From Streptomyces sp. CB02980 (GTDB lineage: Bacteria > Actinomycetota > Actinomycetes > Streptomycetales > Streptomycetaceae), in the NCBI RefSeq assembly GCF_014451325.2, contig NZ_JACSCH020000025.1:43552-107551 (forward strand): DNA of 64,000 bases, in the 5' to 3' direction. Every line of letters starts with the position of its first letter. Within the stretch, counting starts at the first letter, position 1. The position numbers were made by a program, and so were the translations under genes. Below are positions 16,787 to 25,449 of this stretch, piece after piece. The notes beneath the pieces are model-generated. The model was not told the origin of the DNA. It did no database searches and worked only from the letters and a program-made list of their open reading frames with translations.

Positions 16787-17524
16787 TCAGATCCCCACCG
16801 TGAAACCGCTGGACCAGCCCTGCATCGTGGCGACCATGCTGTCCCACGCGCCTGTGAGGAGCAGGACACCGGTGACGAGCATCATGCCGCCGCCGATCCG
16901 CATGACCCACACATAGTGCTTCTTCACCCACCCGAACGCCCCGAGGGCCTTGCGGAAGGCTATGGCGGCGAGCACGAACGGCACGCCGAGGCCGAGGCAG
17001 TACGCGAAGGCGAGCAGCGCGCCGCGGCCGGCGCTGGCCTGCTCCAGGGCGAGCGCGTTGACCGAGGCGAGCGTCGGGCCGATGCACGGGGTCCAGCCGA
17101 TGCCGAAGAGCGCGCCGAGCAGCGGCGCGCCGACCAGACCGGCGACGGGCTTCCTGTGGAAGCGGAACTCGCGCTGGGTGAACCAGGGCATCAGACCGAG
17201 GAAGAACACGCCCATGAGGATCATGAGCACGCCGAGGATCGTGGTGAGCGTCTCGCGGTACTCCTGGAGGGTCGACCCGAAGTAGCCGAAGAGCGCCCCG
17301 CCGGACACGAACACGGCGGTGAAGCCGAGGACGAAGAGGACGGCCCCCGCGGTCATCCGGCCGCGGCGGCTCTGGGCGAGGTCGGTGCCGGAGACGCCGG
17401 TCACGTACGACAGGTAGCCGGGGACCAGCGGGAGGACGCAGGGCGAGAAGAAGGAGACCAGGCCGGCGAGGAGGGCGACGGGAAGTGCGAGGAGCAGGGC
17501 TCCGCTGGTGACGGTCTCGTTCAC
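16787..17524 (-). CDS. ccdA: thiol-disulfide membrane reductase CcdA
   Basis: 245 aa, six membrane helices. The redox Cys region FFSPCVLPLVPGYLSYVTG (about residues 25-43) and second Cys region GWTPCIGPT (about residue 145) are the DsbD-family signatures. CcdA passes electrons from cytoplasmic thioredoxin across the membrane to ResA, keeping apocytochrome cysteines reduced. Four bases separate its start from the resA stop and 5 bp its stop from resB, so the operon is tight. Confidence 0.94.
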   Translation of the reverse strand: MNETVTSGALLLALPVALLAGLVSFFSPCVLPLVPGYLSYVTGVSGTDLAQSRRGRMTAGAVLFVLGFTAVFVSGGALFGYFGSTLQEYRETLTTILGVLMILMGVFFLGLMPWFTQREFRFHRKPVAGLVGAPLLGALFGIGWTPCIGPTLASVNALALEQASAGRGALLAFAYCLGLGVPFVLAAIAFRKALGAFGWVKKHYVWVMRIGGGMMLVTGVLLLTGAWDSMVATMQGWSSGFTVGI

Positions 17525-17528
17525 CGGC

Positions 17529-18134
17529 TCACTTCTCCTTGAGGAGGGGGTCGATCATCGACCGCAGCTTCTCCTCGTTGAGCGCCATGAGCGAGCGGGC
17601 CGCGATCCGGCCCTCCTTGTCGAGGACGACGGTGGAGGGGATGGACTGCGGGGAGAGCGTGCCCTTGGGGAAGCCGAAGAGGATCAGCTTCCCCTGCGGG
17701 TCGTAGAGGCTCGGGTAGGTGACCCCGAAGTCCTCCTCGAAGGCGAGGGCGGGCTGCTTGTTGGGGTCGCGGGTGTTGAGTCCGACGAACTCGACGTCCT
17801 TGCCCTCCAGGTCCTTGGCGACCTTCGCGAAGTGCGGGGCCTCGGCGCGGCACGGGGCGCACCAGGAGCCCCACACGTTGAGGACGACGACCTTGCCCTT
17901 GAGGTCGGCGACGTCGAGCTGCTTGCCGTCGAGGGTCTCGCCCGCGAGCTTCCCGGTGGCCGCGCGCTCGCCCTTGGGCGCGGTGGCGATACCACCCGTG
18001 TTGGTCACGAAGTTGGTGTTGCCACCGCCGCCGGACTTGCCGTTGCTGTCGCCGCCGCAGGCCGAGAGCGTGAGGGCGGCGGACAGCACTCCGACGGCGA
18101 GCAGGGTGCGTCGAGGGGCACGGCTAAGGCTCAT
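17529..18134 (-). CDS. resA: thioredoxin-like lipoprotein ResA
   Basis: 201 aa. A lipoprotein signal ends LTLSAC (Cys26), followed by a Gly/Asn linker and a TlpA/ResA thioredoxin domain with active site WGSWCAPCRAEAP (about residue 92, CxxC). It reduces the haem-binding cysteines of apocytochrome c on the outer face, fed by CcdA. First gene of the cytochrome c maturation operon. A 98 bp gap upstream separates it from the deacetylase-like gene on the same strand. Confidence 0.94.
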   Translation of the reverse strand: MSLSRAPRRTLLAVGVLSAALTLSACGGDSNGKSGGGGNTNFVTNTGGIATAPKGERAATGKLAGETLDGKQLDVADLKGKVVVLNVWGSWCAPCRAEAPHFAKVAKDLEGKDVEFVGLNTRDPNKQPALAFEEDFGVTYPSLYDPQGKLILFGFPKGTLSPQSIPSTVVLDKEGRIAARSLMALNEEKLRSMIDPLLKEK

Positions 18135-18232
18135 GTGAAAAGTTTCGCATGGGCGTTTGGGGGATCTTGGGCACCCCCCTACGTGCCCGGAAAGCCCCTT
18201 GTCAAGATCGCCTAAGCGAACACGGCCGACGA

Positions 18233-19528
18233 CTATGCGGACGGGGTCGACGAGGGCGTCGAACCGTTCGGCGCGGGCTTGAGGAAAGTATTCCAGCCGC
18301 CGGCCGGCTTCTGTCCCACTTCCAGCGAGCGCAGCTTCTGGAGGATCTTCGGGTCCTGGACGTCGAGCCAGTCGACGAACTGCCTGAAGGAGACGAGCCG
18401 GACGTCCTTCTTGCCGGCCATGCCCTTGAGCGCGTCCTCGACGGCGTCCATGTAGATGCCGCCGTTCCACTGCTCGAAGTGGTTGCCGATGAAGAAGGGC
18501 GCGCGGTTCGACTCGTACGCGCGCGTGAAGCCGCCGAGGAGCGCCTCGGTGGCCTGCTTGCGCCAGCCCGGGTAGCGCGAGGGCATGCCCTTCGTCGTGT
18601 TCTTCGACTGGTTGGCGAGCATGTTGTAGTCCATCGACAGGACCTCGAAGGAGTGCCCGGGGAAGGGCACGGCCTGCAGCGGGAGGTCCCAGATGCCCTG
18701 GCGCTTGGTGGGCCACGTCTGCCGGCCGCCGGGCGAGCTGGCGTCGTAGCGCCAGTTGAGCCGCTTGGCGGTGGGCAGCAGGTTGTCCTGGCCGAGGAGG
18801 CAGGGCGTACGGCCGCCGACGAGCTCCTTGGAGTAGTCGAAGGGCAGCGGGTCGAGGTCGGTCCAGCCGCTGTTCGTCTTCCACTCGGTGACGAACTTCA
18901 TGGCCTGGTCGATCTCGCTCTGCCACTGGGCGGGGGTCCAGTTGCCCACGGAGCCGGAGCCGCCGCAGAAGTGCCCGTTGAAGTGGGTGCCGATCTCGTG
19001 GCCCTCGAGCCAGGCCTGCCGGACGTACTTCAGGGTGTCCTTGATGTGGCCGTCGGTGAGGTAACCGATGTCCGAGGCGCCGACGCGGTTGTTCGGCGGG
19101 CGGTAGAGGTTCATCTTCGACTCGGGGAGGACGTAGATCCCGGAGAGGAAGAAGGTCATCGCCGCGTCGTGGTTCTTGGCGAGTTCGAGGAAGCGCGGGA
19201 ACAGGCCGTTGCCGACCTCGCCGGCACCGTCCCAGGAGAAGATCACGAACTGGGGCGGGGTCTGGCCGGGTTCGAGCGGGACGGGGGCGTCGGGCTGGTG
19301 CGGCTGCTTTCCGGTGTCGGCGGTGGAACCGTCGCCGATGAGCTTGACGTCGTCCTTGGTCGGGGTGTTCGTGCTCGGCTCCGCCGAGACGTCGCCCCCC
19401 TTGCCGGGTCCGGAACGCCCGGACTTGTCCTGATTGTCGCTGCTGCACGCGGCGATGCCCATCGCCGCCGCGGCACCAACGCCCGCCCCGAGCAGCCCCC
19501 TTCGACTGATCCCACTGATCCCGCGCAT
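18233..19528 (-). CDS. Tat-exported polysaccharide-deacetylase-like lipoprotein
   Basis: 431 aa. The N-terminus has a twin-arginine signal with lipobox (GISRRGLLGAG...GIAAC). A NodB-like domain follows: motif 1 is FSWDGAGEV (about residue 148) and motif 2 GTHFNGHF (about residue 233, HxxxH). The second Asp of the usual TFDD motif is replaced by Gly, so metal binding or catalysis may be altered. Family members de-N-acetylate peptidoglycan or chitin-like polymers on the cell surface. It has an unusually structured 291 bp leader containing several hairpins. Confidence 0.85.
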   Translation of the reverse strand: MRGISGISRRGLLGAGVGAAAAMGIAACSSDNQDKSGRSGPGKGGDVSAEPSTNTPTKDDVKLIGDGSTADTGKQPHQPDAPVPLEPGQTPPQFVIFSWDGAGEVGNGLFPRFLELAKNHDAAMTFFLSGIYVLPESKMNLYRPPNNRVGASDIGYLTDGHIKDTLKYVRQAWLEGHEIGTHFNGHFCGGSGSVGNWTPAQWQSEIDQAMKFVTEWKTNSGWTDLDPLPFDYSKELVGGRTPCLLGQDNLLPTAKRLNWRYDASSPGGRQTWPTKRQGIWDLPLQAVPFPGHSFEVLSMDYNMLANQSKNTTKGMPSRYPGWRKQATEALLGGFTRAYESNRAPFFIGNHFEQWNGGIYMDAVEDALKGMAGKKDVRLVSFRQFVDWLDVQDPKILQKLRSLEVGQKPAGGWNTFLKPAPNGSTPSSTPSA

Positions 19529-19819
19529 GACATCCCCATTCGCGCTGACGTATTAACGAAACGTCATCCAAACCGACAATGAGTGAGATGCCGGGAGGAA
19601 CACGGAGGTTCCGGGAAATCGCACAAAAATTTCAGGGCGGTCGGTTGGCATGAACACCACCCGACCGCCCTGAACTGTGGACCGCCGACTCCCGCACTGT
19701 CCAGCGGGGACGTAATCCTTCACCGAAGGACTACATGCGGCTCCGGAAGAGCCGCCGCCACGCTTCGGAAGAACTGCGTCCCGCTCCTGGGGGGAGAACT
19801 ACGTCCTGCTCAAGAAGGC
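19529..19819. other. 291 bp structured gap between deacetylase-like and phosphatase genes
   Basis: No coding sequence. It holds a perfect 14 bp hairpin (19631-19674), two smaller hairpins (19716-19730 and 19737-19755) and two 16 bp direct repeats, GAACTGCGTCCCGCTC at 19771-19786 and a copy with two changes at 19796-19811. In the leftward sense these follow the histidine phosphatase gene and precede the deacetylase-like gene. Part may be a terminator; the rest could be a leader RNA. Confidence 0.7.
19631..19674 (-). terminator. 14 bp perfect hairpin (likely terminator)
   Basis: TTCAGGGCGGTCGG (19631-19644) pairs perfectly with CCGACCGCCCTGAA (19661-19674) around a 16-base loop. An A-rich run (19623-19629) on the plus strand gives T residues just after the stem for leftward transcription, as expected for termination of the phosphatase/hemL operon. 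Confidence 0.7.
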
Positions 19820-20527
19820 TTACGCTCCGAAAGCCTTCGACTTCCCCTTGACCGGCTTCGCGCCGGCCAGGAGATGCGCCGGAACGAGGTCCCGGGCCGG
19901 CTCGCTGTACCCGACCGAGACGATCTTGTCGCCCTTGTACGTGAACGAGGTCAGCGAGGCGAGCGTGCACTGGCGCCGCCGCGGATCGTGCCAGAGCCGG
20001 CGCTTCTCCACGAAGCTGCGGACGATCCAGATCGGCAGCTGGTGACTGACCAGCACCGCCTCGTGCCCCCGGGCCGCGTCCTTCGCCGCGTCGAGCGCCC
20101 CCATCATGCGGACGACCTGCTCGACGTACGGCTCGCCCCAGGACGGCTGGAACGGGTTCGTCAGGTGCTTCCAGTTCGCCGGCTTGCGCAGCGCCCCGTC
20201 ACCGACACCGAACGTCTTGCCCTCGAAGACGTTCGCCGCCTCGATGAGCCGCTCGTCCGTGGCCAGATCCAGACCGTGCGCCTTGGCGACCGGCGTCGCC
20301 GTCTCCTGCGCCCGCTCCAGCGGGGAGGCGACGACGTACGTGATGTCCCGGTCGGCCAGGCTCTCCGCGACCCGGTCCGCCATCTGCCGGCCGAGCTCGG
20401 AGAGGTGATAGCCGGCGCGGCGCCCGTAGAGGACACCGTCGGGGTTGTGCACCTCGCCGTGCCGCATCAGATGGACGACCGTGATGTCCTGATCGGCGCC
20501 GTGGGTGCCGTTGCCGCTCTCGCTCAT
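19820..20527 (-). CDS. histidine phosphatase (phosphoglycerate mutase-like) family protein
   Basis: 235 aa. HLMRHGEVHNP (about residue 19-29) is the catalytic RHG motif, and EAVLVSHQLPIWI (about residue 156) carries the second catalytic His. This superfamily removes phosphate from small molecules or proteins via a phosphohistidine. Its start overlaps the hemL stop by 4 bp, so it is co-expressed with hemL; a role in tetrapyrrole synthesis is not implied by the fold. Basic C-terminal tail (KPVKGKSKAFGA). Confidence 0.9.
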   Translation of the reverse strand: MSESGNGTHGADQDITVVHLMRHGEVHNPDGVLYGRRAGYHLSELGRQMADRVAESLADRDITYVVASPLERAQETATPVAKAHGLDLATDERLIEAANVFEGKTFGVGDGALRKPANWKHLTNPFQPSWGEPYVEQVVRMMGALDAAKDAARGHEAVLVSHQLPIWIVRSFVEKRRLWHDPRRRQCTLASLTSFTYKGDKIVSVGYSEPARDLVPAHLLAGAKPVKGKSKAFGA

Positions 20528-21831
20528 GCCGTCGCCTCCGCGGCGGCGCGGGCGGCGGCCGGCAGGGCGGCGGCGATCCGCTCGATCGCCCGCTCGTCGT
20601 GGGCGGCCGACACGAACCAGGACTCGAAGGCGGACGGCGGCAGGTAGACGCCGTCGGCCAGCATCGAGTGGAAGAAGGCGTTGAAGCGGAAGGCCTCCTG
20701 CTGCTTCGCCTCGTCGTAGTTCCGCACCTCGTCGGCGGTGAAGAAGACCGAGAACATGTTGGACGCGGTCTGCAACCGGTGCGCCACGCCCTCCTTGGCG
20801 AGCGCGTCGGTGACCAGGCCCCGGACCGTCTCCGAGACCGCGTTCACCCTGGCGTACGCCGCGTCGTCGAGCAGCCGCAGCTGCGCGAGCCCGGCGGCCG
20901 TCGCGATCGGGTTACCGGAGAGGGTGCCCGCCTGGTAGACCGGGCCGGCCGGGGCGAGGTGCCCCATGACGTCGGCGCGGCCACCGAACGCGGCGGCCGG
21001 GAAGCCGCCGCCCATGACCTTGCCGAAGGTCAGCAGGTCGGCCTTGACGCCGTCGACGCCGTACCAGCCGGCCTTCGACGTACGGAAACCGGTCATCACC
21101 TCGTCGGAGATGTACAGCGCGCCGTTCTCCCGGCACAGGTCCGCGAGGCCCTGGTTGAAGCCCTCGGCCGGCGGCACGACGCCCATGTTGCCGGGCGAGG
21201 CCTCGGTGATGACACAGGCGATCTCGCCCGGGTGCGCGGCGAACGCGGCCCGGACGGCCTCCAGGTCGTTGTAGGGGAGCACGATCGTGTCCCCGGCCTG
21301 GGCGCCGGTCACGCCGGGCGTGTCGGGAAGCCCCAGGGTGGCGACACCGGAACCGGCCGCGGCGAGCAGCGCGTCCACGTGGCCGTGGTAGCAGCCCGCG
21401 AACTTGACGACCTTGGCGCGCCCGGTGAACCCGCGGGCGAGCCGGATCGCGGACATCGTGGCCTCGGTGCCCGAGGAGACGAGCCGTACCTGCTCGACGG
21501 GCTCGACGCGCGCCACGATCTCCTCGGCGAGCGCGACCTCGCCCTCGCCCGGCGTACCGAAGGAGGTGCCGCGGGCGACGGCCTGCTGCACCGCGGCGGT
21601 GACCTCGGGGTGCGCGTGGCCGAGGATCATCGGCCCCCACGAGCACACCAGGTCGACGTACTCACGACCGTCCGCGTCGGTGAGGTAGGGACCGGAACCG
21701 GACACCATGAACCGGGGCGTTCCGCCCACGGCCCGGAAGGCACGCACCGGTGAGTTCACGCCGCCGGGCGTCACGAGGGAAGCGCGGTCGAAAAGCGTCT
21801 GTGAGACTGGGGCTTCGTATGAATACGGCAC
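20524..21831 (-). CDS. hemL: glutamate-1-semialdehyde 2,1-aminomutase
   Basis: 435 aa, normal for HemL. It begins around SQTLFDRASLVTPGGVNSPV, typical of the family, and has the PLP lysine in LTFGKVMGGGFPAAAFGG (about residue 270). It converts glutamate-1-semialdehyde to 5-aminolevulinate, the first committed haem precursor in the C5 pathway whose earlier step, HemA, is encoded at 50378. GTG at 21831 fits the family length; AGG lies about 10 nt upstream. Longer in-frame starts up to 21951 lack a ribosome-binding site. Confidence 0.95.
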   Translation of the reverse strand: MPYSYEAPVSQTLFDRASLVTPGGVNSPVRAFRAVGGTPRFMVSGSGPYLTDADGREYVDLVCSWGPMILGHAHPEVTAAVQQAVARGTSFGTPGEGEVALAEEIVARVEPVEQVRLVSSGTEATMSAIRLARGFTGRAKVVKFAGCYHGHVDALLAAAGSGVATLGLPDTPGVTGAQAGDTIVLPYNDLEAVRAAFAAHPGEIACVITEASPGNMGVVPPAEGFNQGLADLCRENGALYISDEVMTGFRTSKAGWYGVDGVKADLLTFGKVMGGGFPAAAFGGRADVMGHLAPAGPVYQAGTLSGNPIATAAGLAQLRLLDDAAYARVNAVSETVRGLVTDALAKEGVAHRLQTASNMFSVFFTADEVRNYDEAKQQEAFRFNAFFHSMLADGVYLPPSAFESWFVSAAHDERAIERIAAALPAAARAAAEATA

Positions 21832-22100
21832 TGTGATCCTGACCTGCGAGAACGACTTCGGGCACGACATCGGGGACGGAGGGAGGGTGTGAACATCCTG
21901 AGTATTACGCCGGGGCGTTCGCCCTCCGCGTCTGCGAAACTGGGGCCTCATAGGGATGGCTCACGGAATCCATGGTGTCAGAGGCCACGGCGTTCTTGCG
22001 GACAGGTGTTTCACCGTACGAACGCGGGGGAGGTCACTGACACGATGATCGGGTTGCGCGGCGGGGTCGTGTTGCCGAGAAAAAGCAGTCGGGTGGAGAT

Positions 22101-22724
22101 ATGCATCGCGGTGGCGGACCGGGCGAGGGGACGGACGATCTGGGTCCGGAGTCTGCCCGCCGGGGCAGGCACCGGCGCCGGCGGGGCGAGGACTCGGCCT
22201 CGGGAGCCCCGGGCATTCCCGGCATCCCCGACACCTCGGGCCCTCCGGGTGATCCGGTCAGCGGAAGCGCGAGCGGGAGTGGCCGGTTGGGGGTGACGTA
22301 CAAGTACTTCGGTGCGCCCGACGGCGCCACGGCGGCCCGCGTCCCGATCTCGATGCGCCCGGAGGAGCTCGGCGGCGACGAGCTCGGCATGGGCGGCATG
22401 TTCACCAAGATCAAGCCGGAGACGATAGCGGCCATGGTCCTGACCGGCATCCAGGGCATGCCCCTGAACAAGGTGCCGCCGCTCGAGCTGGTGGTCCTGC
22501 ACCCGGACTACGCCGTGGTGAAGCTGCCGATGACCGTGGTCGACCCGCTGCGCGCGATCGGCGAGGAGTCGGTCGGCGCCGCCGCGTTCATCTGGTCCAC
22601 GGTCCCGGACCGCGGCGGCCCGCGCGACGCCTTCGACGTCTACCAGCTGCTCCACGAGTGGCAGGACTTCTCGGTCCGCCTCCACGAGGCGGGCCACCAG
22701 CCGTACTGCTTGGTGTGGCCGTAG
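22101..22724 (+). CDS. conserved actinobacterial protein, 207 aa
   Basis: A disordered N-terminal third (Gly/Pro/Ser/Arg-rich, residues 1-60) is followed by a compact domain (GVTYKYFGAPDGATAARVPI onward) with strand-rich segments PLELVVLHPDYAVVKLP and a C-terminal helix ending GHQPYCLVWP. GGTGGAG precedes the ATG. Divergent from hemL, with a 269 bp shared control region. I do not recognise a function; the conserved second half looks like a soluble cytoplasmic domain. Confidence 0.75.
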   Translation: MHRGGGPGEGTDDLGPESARRGRHRRRRGEDSASGAPGIPGIPDTSGPPGDPVSGSASGSGRLGVTYKYFGAPDGATAARVPISMRPEELGGDELGMGGMFTKIKPETIAAMVLTGIQGMPLNKVPPLELVVLHPDYAVVKLPMTVVDPLRAIGEESVGAAAFIWSTVPDRGGPRDAFDVYQLLHEWQDFSVRLHEAGHQPYCLVWP

Positions 22725-22746
22725 GGATCCGGTAGCACCGGGAGGA

Positions 22747-22824
22747 CCGGTCCTCGGTCAGGTCCGGTCAGGTCCTCGGTCAGATCCGGTCCGGTCCGGT
22801 CCTCGGTCAGGTCCGGTCCTCGGC
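22747..22824. repeat. GGTCC/TCGGTCAG simple repeats at a convergent gene end
   Basis: Irregular units built from GGTCCTCGGTCAG and TCCGGTC recur at least four times across the 82 bp gap and into the last codons of the transporter gene. Spacing is too short and irregular for CRISPR. They might act as a weak terminator region. Confidence 0.75.
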
Positions 22825-24780
22825 CGCTTTCGCGGCGTCCGCCGCCTTCGCGCGCTCGGCGGCCAGCTCGCGGGCGGAGGCGAGCCGGTACGGCACGTCG
22901 ATGACGACGACGTTCTTCATGAACAGCAGCCGGGTCTTGAGGCGCAGTGCGCTCTGGTTGTGGAGCGGCTGCTCCCACCAGTGACCCACCACGTACTCGG
23001 GGATGACCACCGAGATCACCGCGTCCCCCGTCCGCTCGGGCGCCTCCCGGACGTGCCGCAGGACCGGCTGGACGATCGAGCGGTACGGGGAGCCGAGCAC
23101 TCGCAGCGGTACGTCGATGCCGTGGGCCTCCCAGGTCGCGCGGAGCACCTCCGCCTCGGCCGGGTCCTCCGCGACGGTGACCGCCGTGAGCGAGGCGGGG
23201 TGCAGGGTCTTCGCGTACGACAGGGCCCGGAGGCTGGGCGCGTTGACCGAGGCCACCAGGACGAGGACGTGGTTCTCGGCGAGGGCGTGCGGCCGCTGCC
23301 CGGGGGCGACGGCCACCTCGGCGGCGACGGCGTCGTAGTGCCGCCGCACCCCCTTCATCCCGGCGAAGAGCACCGGCATCGCGATGACGACGATCCAGGC
23401 GCCGTGGGTGAACTTGGTGATGAGCACGATGACGAGGACGACCGCCGTCAGACAGGCGCCGAAGGCGTTGATCGCGAGACGGCGGTGGATGTTGTGACGG
23501 TCGGCGGCGCCCGCGGGTGTGGCGAGTTCTCGCCGCCAGTGCTTGACCATGCCGGCCTGGGAAAGGGTGAAGGAGACGAAGACGCCGAGGATGTACAGCT
23601 GGATGAGGCGGGTCAGCTGCGCGTCGAAGGCGACGATGAGGACGATCGCGGCGAGCGCGAGGAGGACGATGCCGTTGGAGTAGACGAGCCGGTCGCCGCG
23701 GTGGAAGAGCTGGCGGGGCGCGTAGCGGTCGCGGCCGAGGACGGAGGCGAGCATCGGGAAGCCGTTGAAGGCGGTGTTGGCCGCCAGGATCAGGACGCCC
23801 GCGGTGACGGCCTGGAGCACGTAGAAGAGGATGTGCCAGTCACCGAAGGTGGCCCGTCCGATCTGCGCGAGCGCGGTGGACGTCGGGGTGCCGGGCGCGA
23901 GCCCGAGTTCGGTGGGGTCCTCGGCGACGTGGACCTCGTAGACCATCGCGAGCACGGTGATCCCGAAGAACATGGTCACGGAAAGCCCGCCCATGATCGC
24001 GAGCGTCATCGCCGCGTTGCGGCTCTTGGGCTTGGCGAACGCCGGTACGCCGTTGCTGACGGCCTCGACACCGGTCAGCGCGGTACAGCCGGAGGCGAAG
24101 GCGCGCAGCGCGAGCAGCACGAGCGCGATCCCCGAGTAGGTGGAGACCGCCTCGACGGGCAGGTCGGCGGACTCGGCCCGGATCGTCGCACCGGTCGCCA
24201 TCCGTACCGCGGCCACCGCGAACATCAGATAGATGACCGCGATGAAGGCGTACGTCGGCAAGGCGAACCAGCGCCCCGACTCCCGCACTCCGCGCAGGTT
24301 CAGCCAGGCCAGCACGGCCACGAAGAACACCGACATGGCCACGGCGTGCCCGTCGAGCGAGGGGACGGCCGAGGTGATGGCGGCGACCCCGGAGACGACG
24401 GAGACGGCGACGGTCATCACGTAGTCGATCAGCAGCGCGGAGGCGGCGGTGAGCGCGGCGGTCTGCCCGAGGTTCTCGGCGGAGACGACATAGGCCCCGC
24501 CGCCGCCCGGATAGGCGTAGCAGGTCTGCCGGTACGAGGCGACGACGACCAGGAGCAGGATCACGATGCCGACCGCCGCGTACCAGGCCAGATGGAGCAC
24601 CGCGAGGCCGCCGAGGGCCAGGATCAGCAGGATCTCCTCGGTGGCGTACGCGACCGAGGAGAGCGGGTCGCTGCAGAAGATCGGCAGGGCGACCCGCTTC
24701 GGCAGCAGGGTCTCCCCGAGCCGGCCGCTGTCCAACGGACGACCTACGAGCAGGCGTTTCGCCGCACTTCCAGCTCTCAT
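22807..24780 (-). CDS. APC-superfamily permease, KimA-like
   Basis: 657 aa with about twelve membrane helices, then a cytoplasmic C-terminal domain of some 180 residues. The first helix region (LPIFCSDPLSSVAYATEEIL) and CYAYPGGGGAYVVSAENLG match the KimA/YdaO-like branch, which includes high-affinity potassium importers whose C-terminal domain can bind cyclic di-AMP. Other APC members move amino acids, so the substrate is not certain. The 100 bp upstream region is too short to hold a ydaO riboswitch. Divergent from a MerR gene. Confidence 0.85.
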   Translation of the reverse strand: MRAGSAAKRLLVGRPLDSGRLGETLLPKRVALPIFCSDPLSSVAYATEEILLILALGGLAVLHLAWYAAVGIVILLLVVVASYRQTCYAYPGGGGAYVVSAENLGQTAALTAASALLIDYVMTVAVSVVSGVAAITSAVPSLDGHAVAMSVFFVAVLAWLNLRGVRESGRWFALPTYAFIAVIYLMFAVAAVRMATGATIRAESADLPVEAVSTYSGIALVLLALRAFASGCTALTGVEAVSNGVPAFAKPKSRNAAMTLAIMGGLSVTMFFGITVLAMVYEVHVAEDPTELGLAPGTPTSTALAQIGRATFGDWHILFYVLQAVTAGVLILAANTAFNGFPMLASVLGRDRYAPRQLFHRGDRLVYSNGIVLLALAAIVLIVAFDAQLTRLIQLYILGVFVSFTLSQAGMVKHWRRELATPAGAADRHNIHRRLAINAFGACLTAVVLVIVLITKFTHGAWIVVIAMPVLFAGMKGVRRHYDAVAAEVAVAPGQRPHALAENHVLVLVASVNAPSLRALSYAKTLHPASLTAVTVAEDPAEAEVLRATWEAHGIDVPLRVLGSPYRSIVQPVLRHVREAPERTGDAVISVVIPEYVVGHWWEQPLHNQSALRLKTRLLFMKNVVVIDVPYRLASARELAAERAKAADAAKAAEDRT

Positions 24781-24882
24781 AAGTGCTGAAGTTAGGACGA
24801 ATGGTATGTAATGCGCGGAAGCCGCGCCCTGTGGGGACCCCGTACGCCCGGTGGGAGCCCCGTACGAGGAAGGACCTGACGC

Positions 24883-25326
24883 GTGAGCGGAGTACGAGGA
24901 ATGCGGATGGCCGGCGAGCCCATGCAGATCGGCGAGGTCGCCGCACGGACCGAACTGTCCCTGCGCACGATCCGGCAGTACGAGGACAGCGGCCTGGTCG
25001 TCCCGTCCGCGGCCTCACCGGGCGGCTTCCCGCTCTACACGGACGCGGACGTGTCCCGGCTGATGGTCGTCCGCCGGATGAAGCCGCTCGGCTTCACCCT
25101 CGACGAGACCCGCGAACTCCTCACGGCCGTGGACCTGCTGGCCGCCGAACGCGCGGGCACGGACACCGAGCTCGACCCGGACGAGCGGGCCGCGCTCGTG
25201 GCCCGCGTCCGCGGCTACGAGCAGGCCGCCGCGGAGCGGGTCGCCGAGCTGCGGGCCCAGCTCTCCCGCGCGGAGGAGTTCGCCGACTCGCTCCGCCGGA
25301 CCCGCCTCACAGCGACCCCGGCCTGA
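24883..25326 (+). CDS. MerR family transcriptional regulator
   Basis: 147 aa. Winged HTH at residues 13-80 (MQIGEVAARTELSLRTIRQY) and a dimerising coiled coil (residues 95-140). No Cys residues, so it is not a metal or redox sensor of the classical kind. GTG at 24883 is preferred because GAGGAAGGA lies about 8 nt upstream; ATGs at 24901 and 24922 would also keep the domain. Divergent from the KimA-like transporter gene, which it may control from the shared 102 bp region. Confidence 0.88.
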   Translation: MSGVRGMRMAGEPMQIGEVAARTELSLRTIRQYEDSGLVVPSAASPGGFPLYTDADVSRLMVVRRMKPLGFTLDETRELLTAVDLLAAERAGTDTELDPDERAALVARVRGYEQAAAERVAELRAQLSRAEEFADSLRRTRLTATPA

Positions 25327-25449
25327 AGCCGACGCCGACGCCGGCCCCGGCCCCGGGCCCGGCGTGGGGTCGACACCGGGCCCGGCCCCGACTTGAGGTC
25401 GACGCCGGCCCTAGATCGGCGCCGGCCCGAGATCGACGCGCGTGCCGGT

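Noticed and set aside
22747..22824. Repeats near the KimA-like gene as a CRISPR array
   Set aside because: Units are short, imperfect and without unique spacers; no cas genes are present.
24781..24882. A ydaO-type cyclic di-AMP riboswitch upstream of the KimA-like gene
   Set aside because: The gap is only about 100 bp and lacks the long conserved structure.
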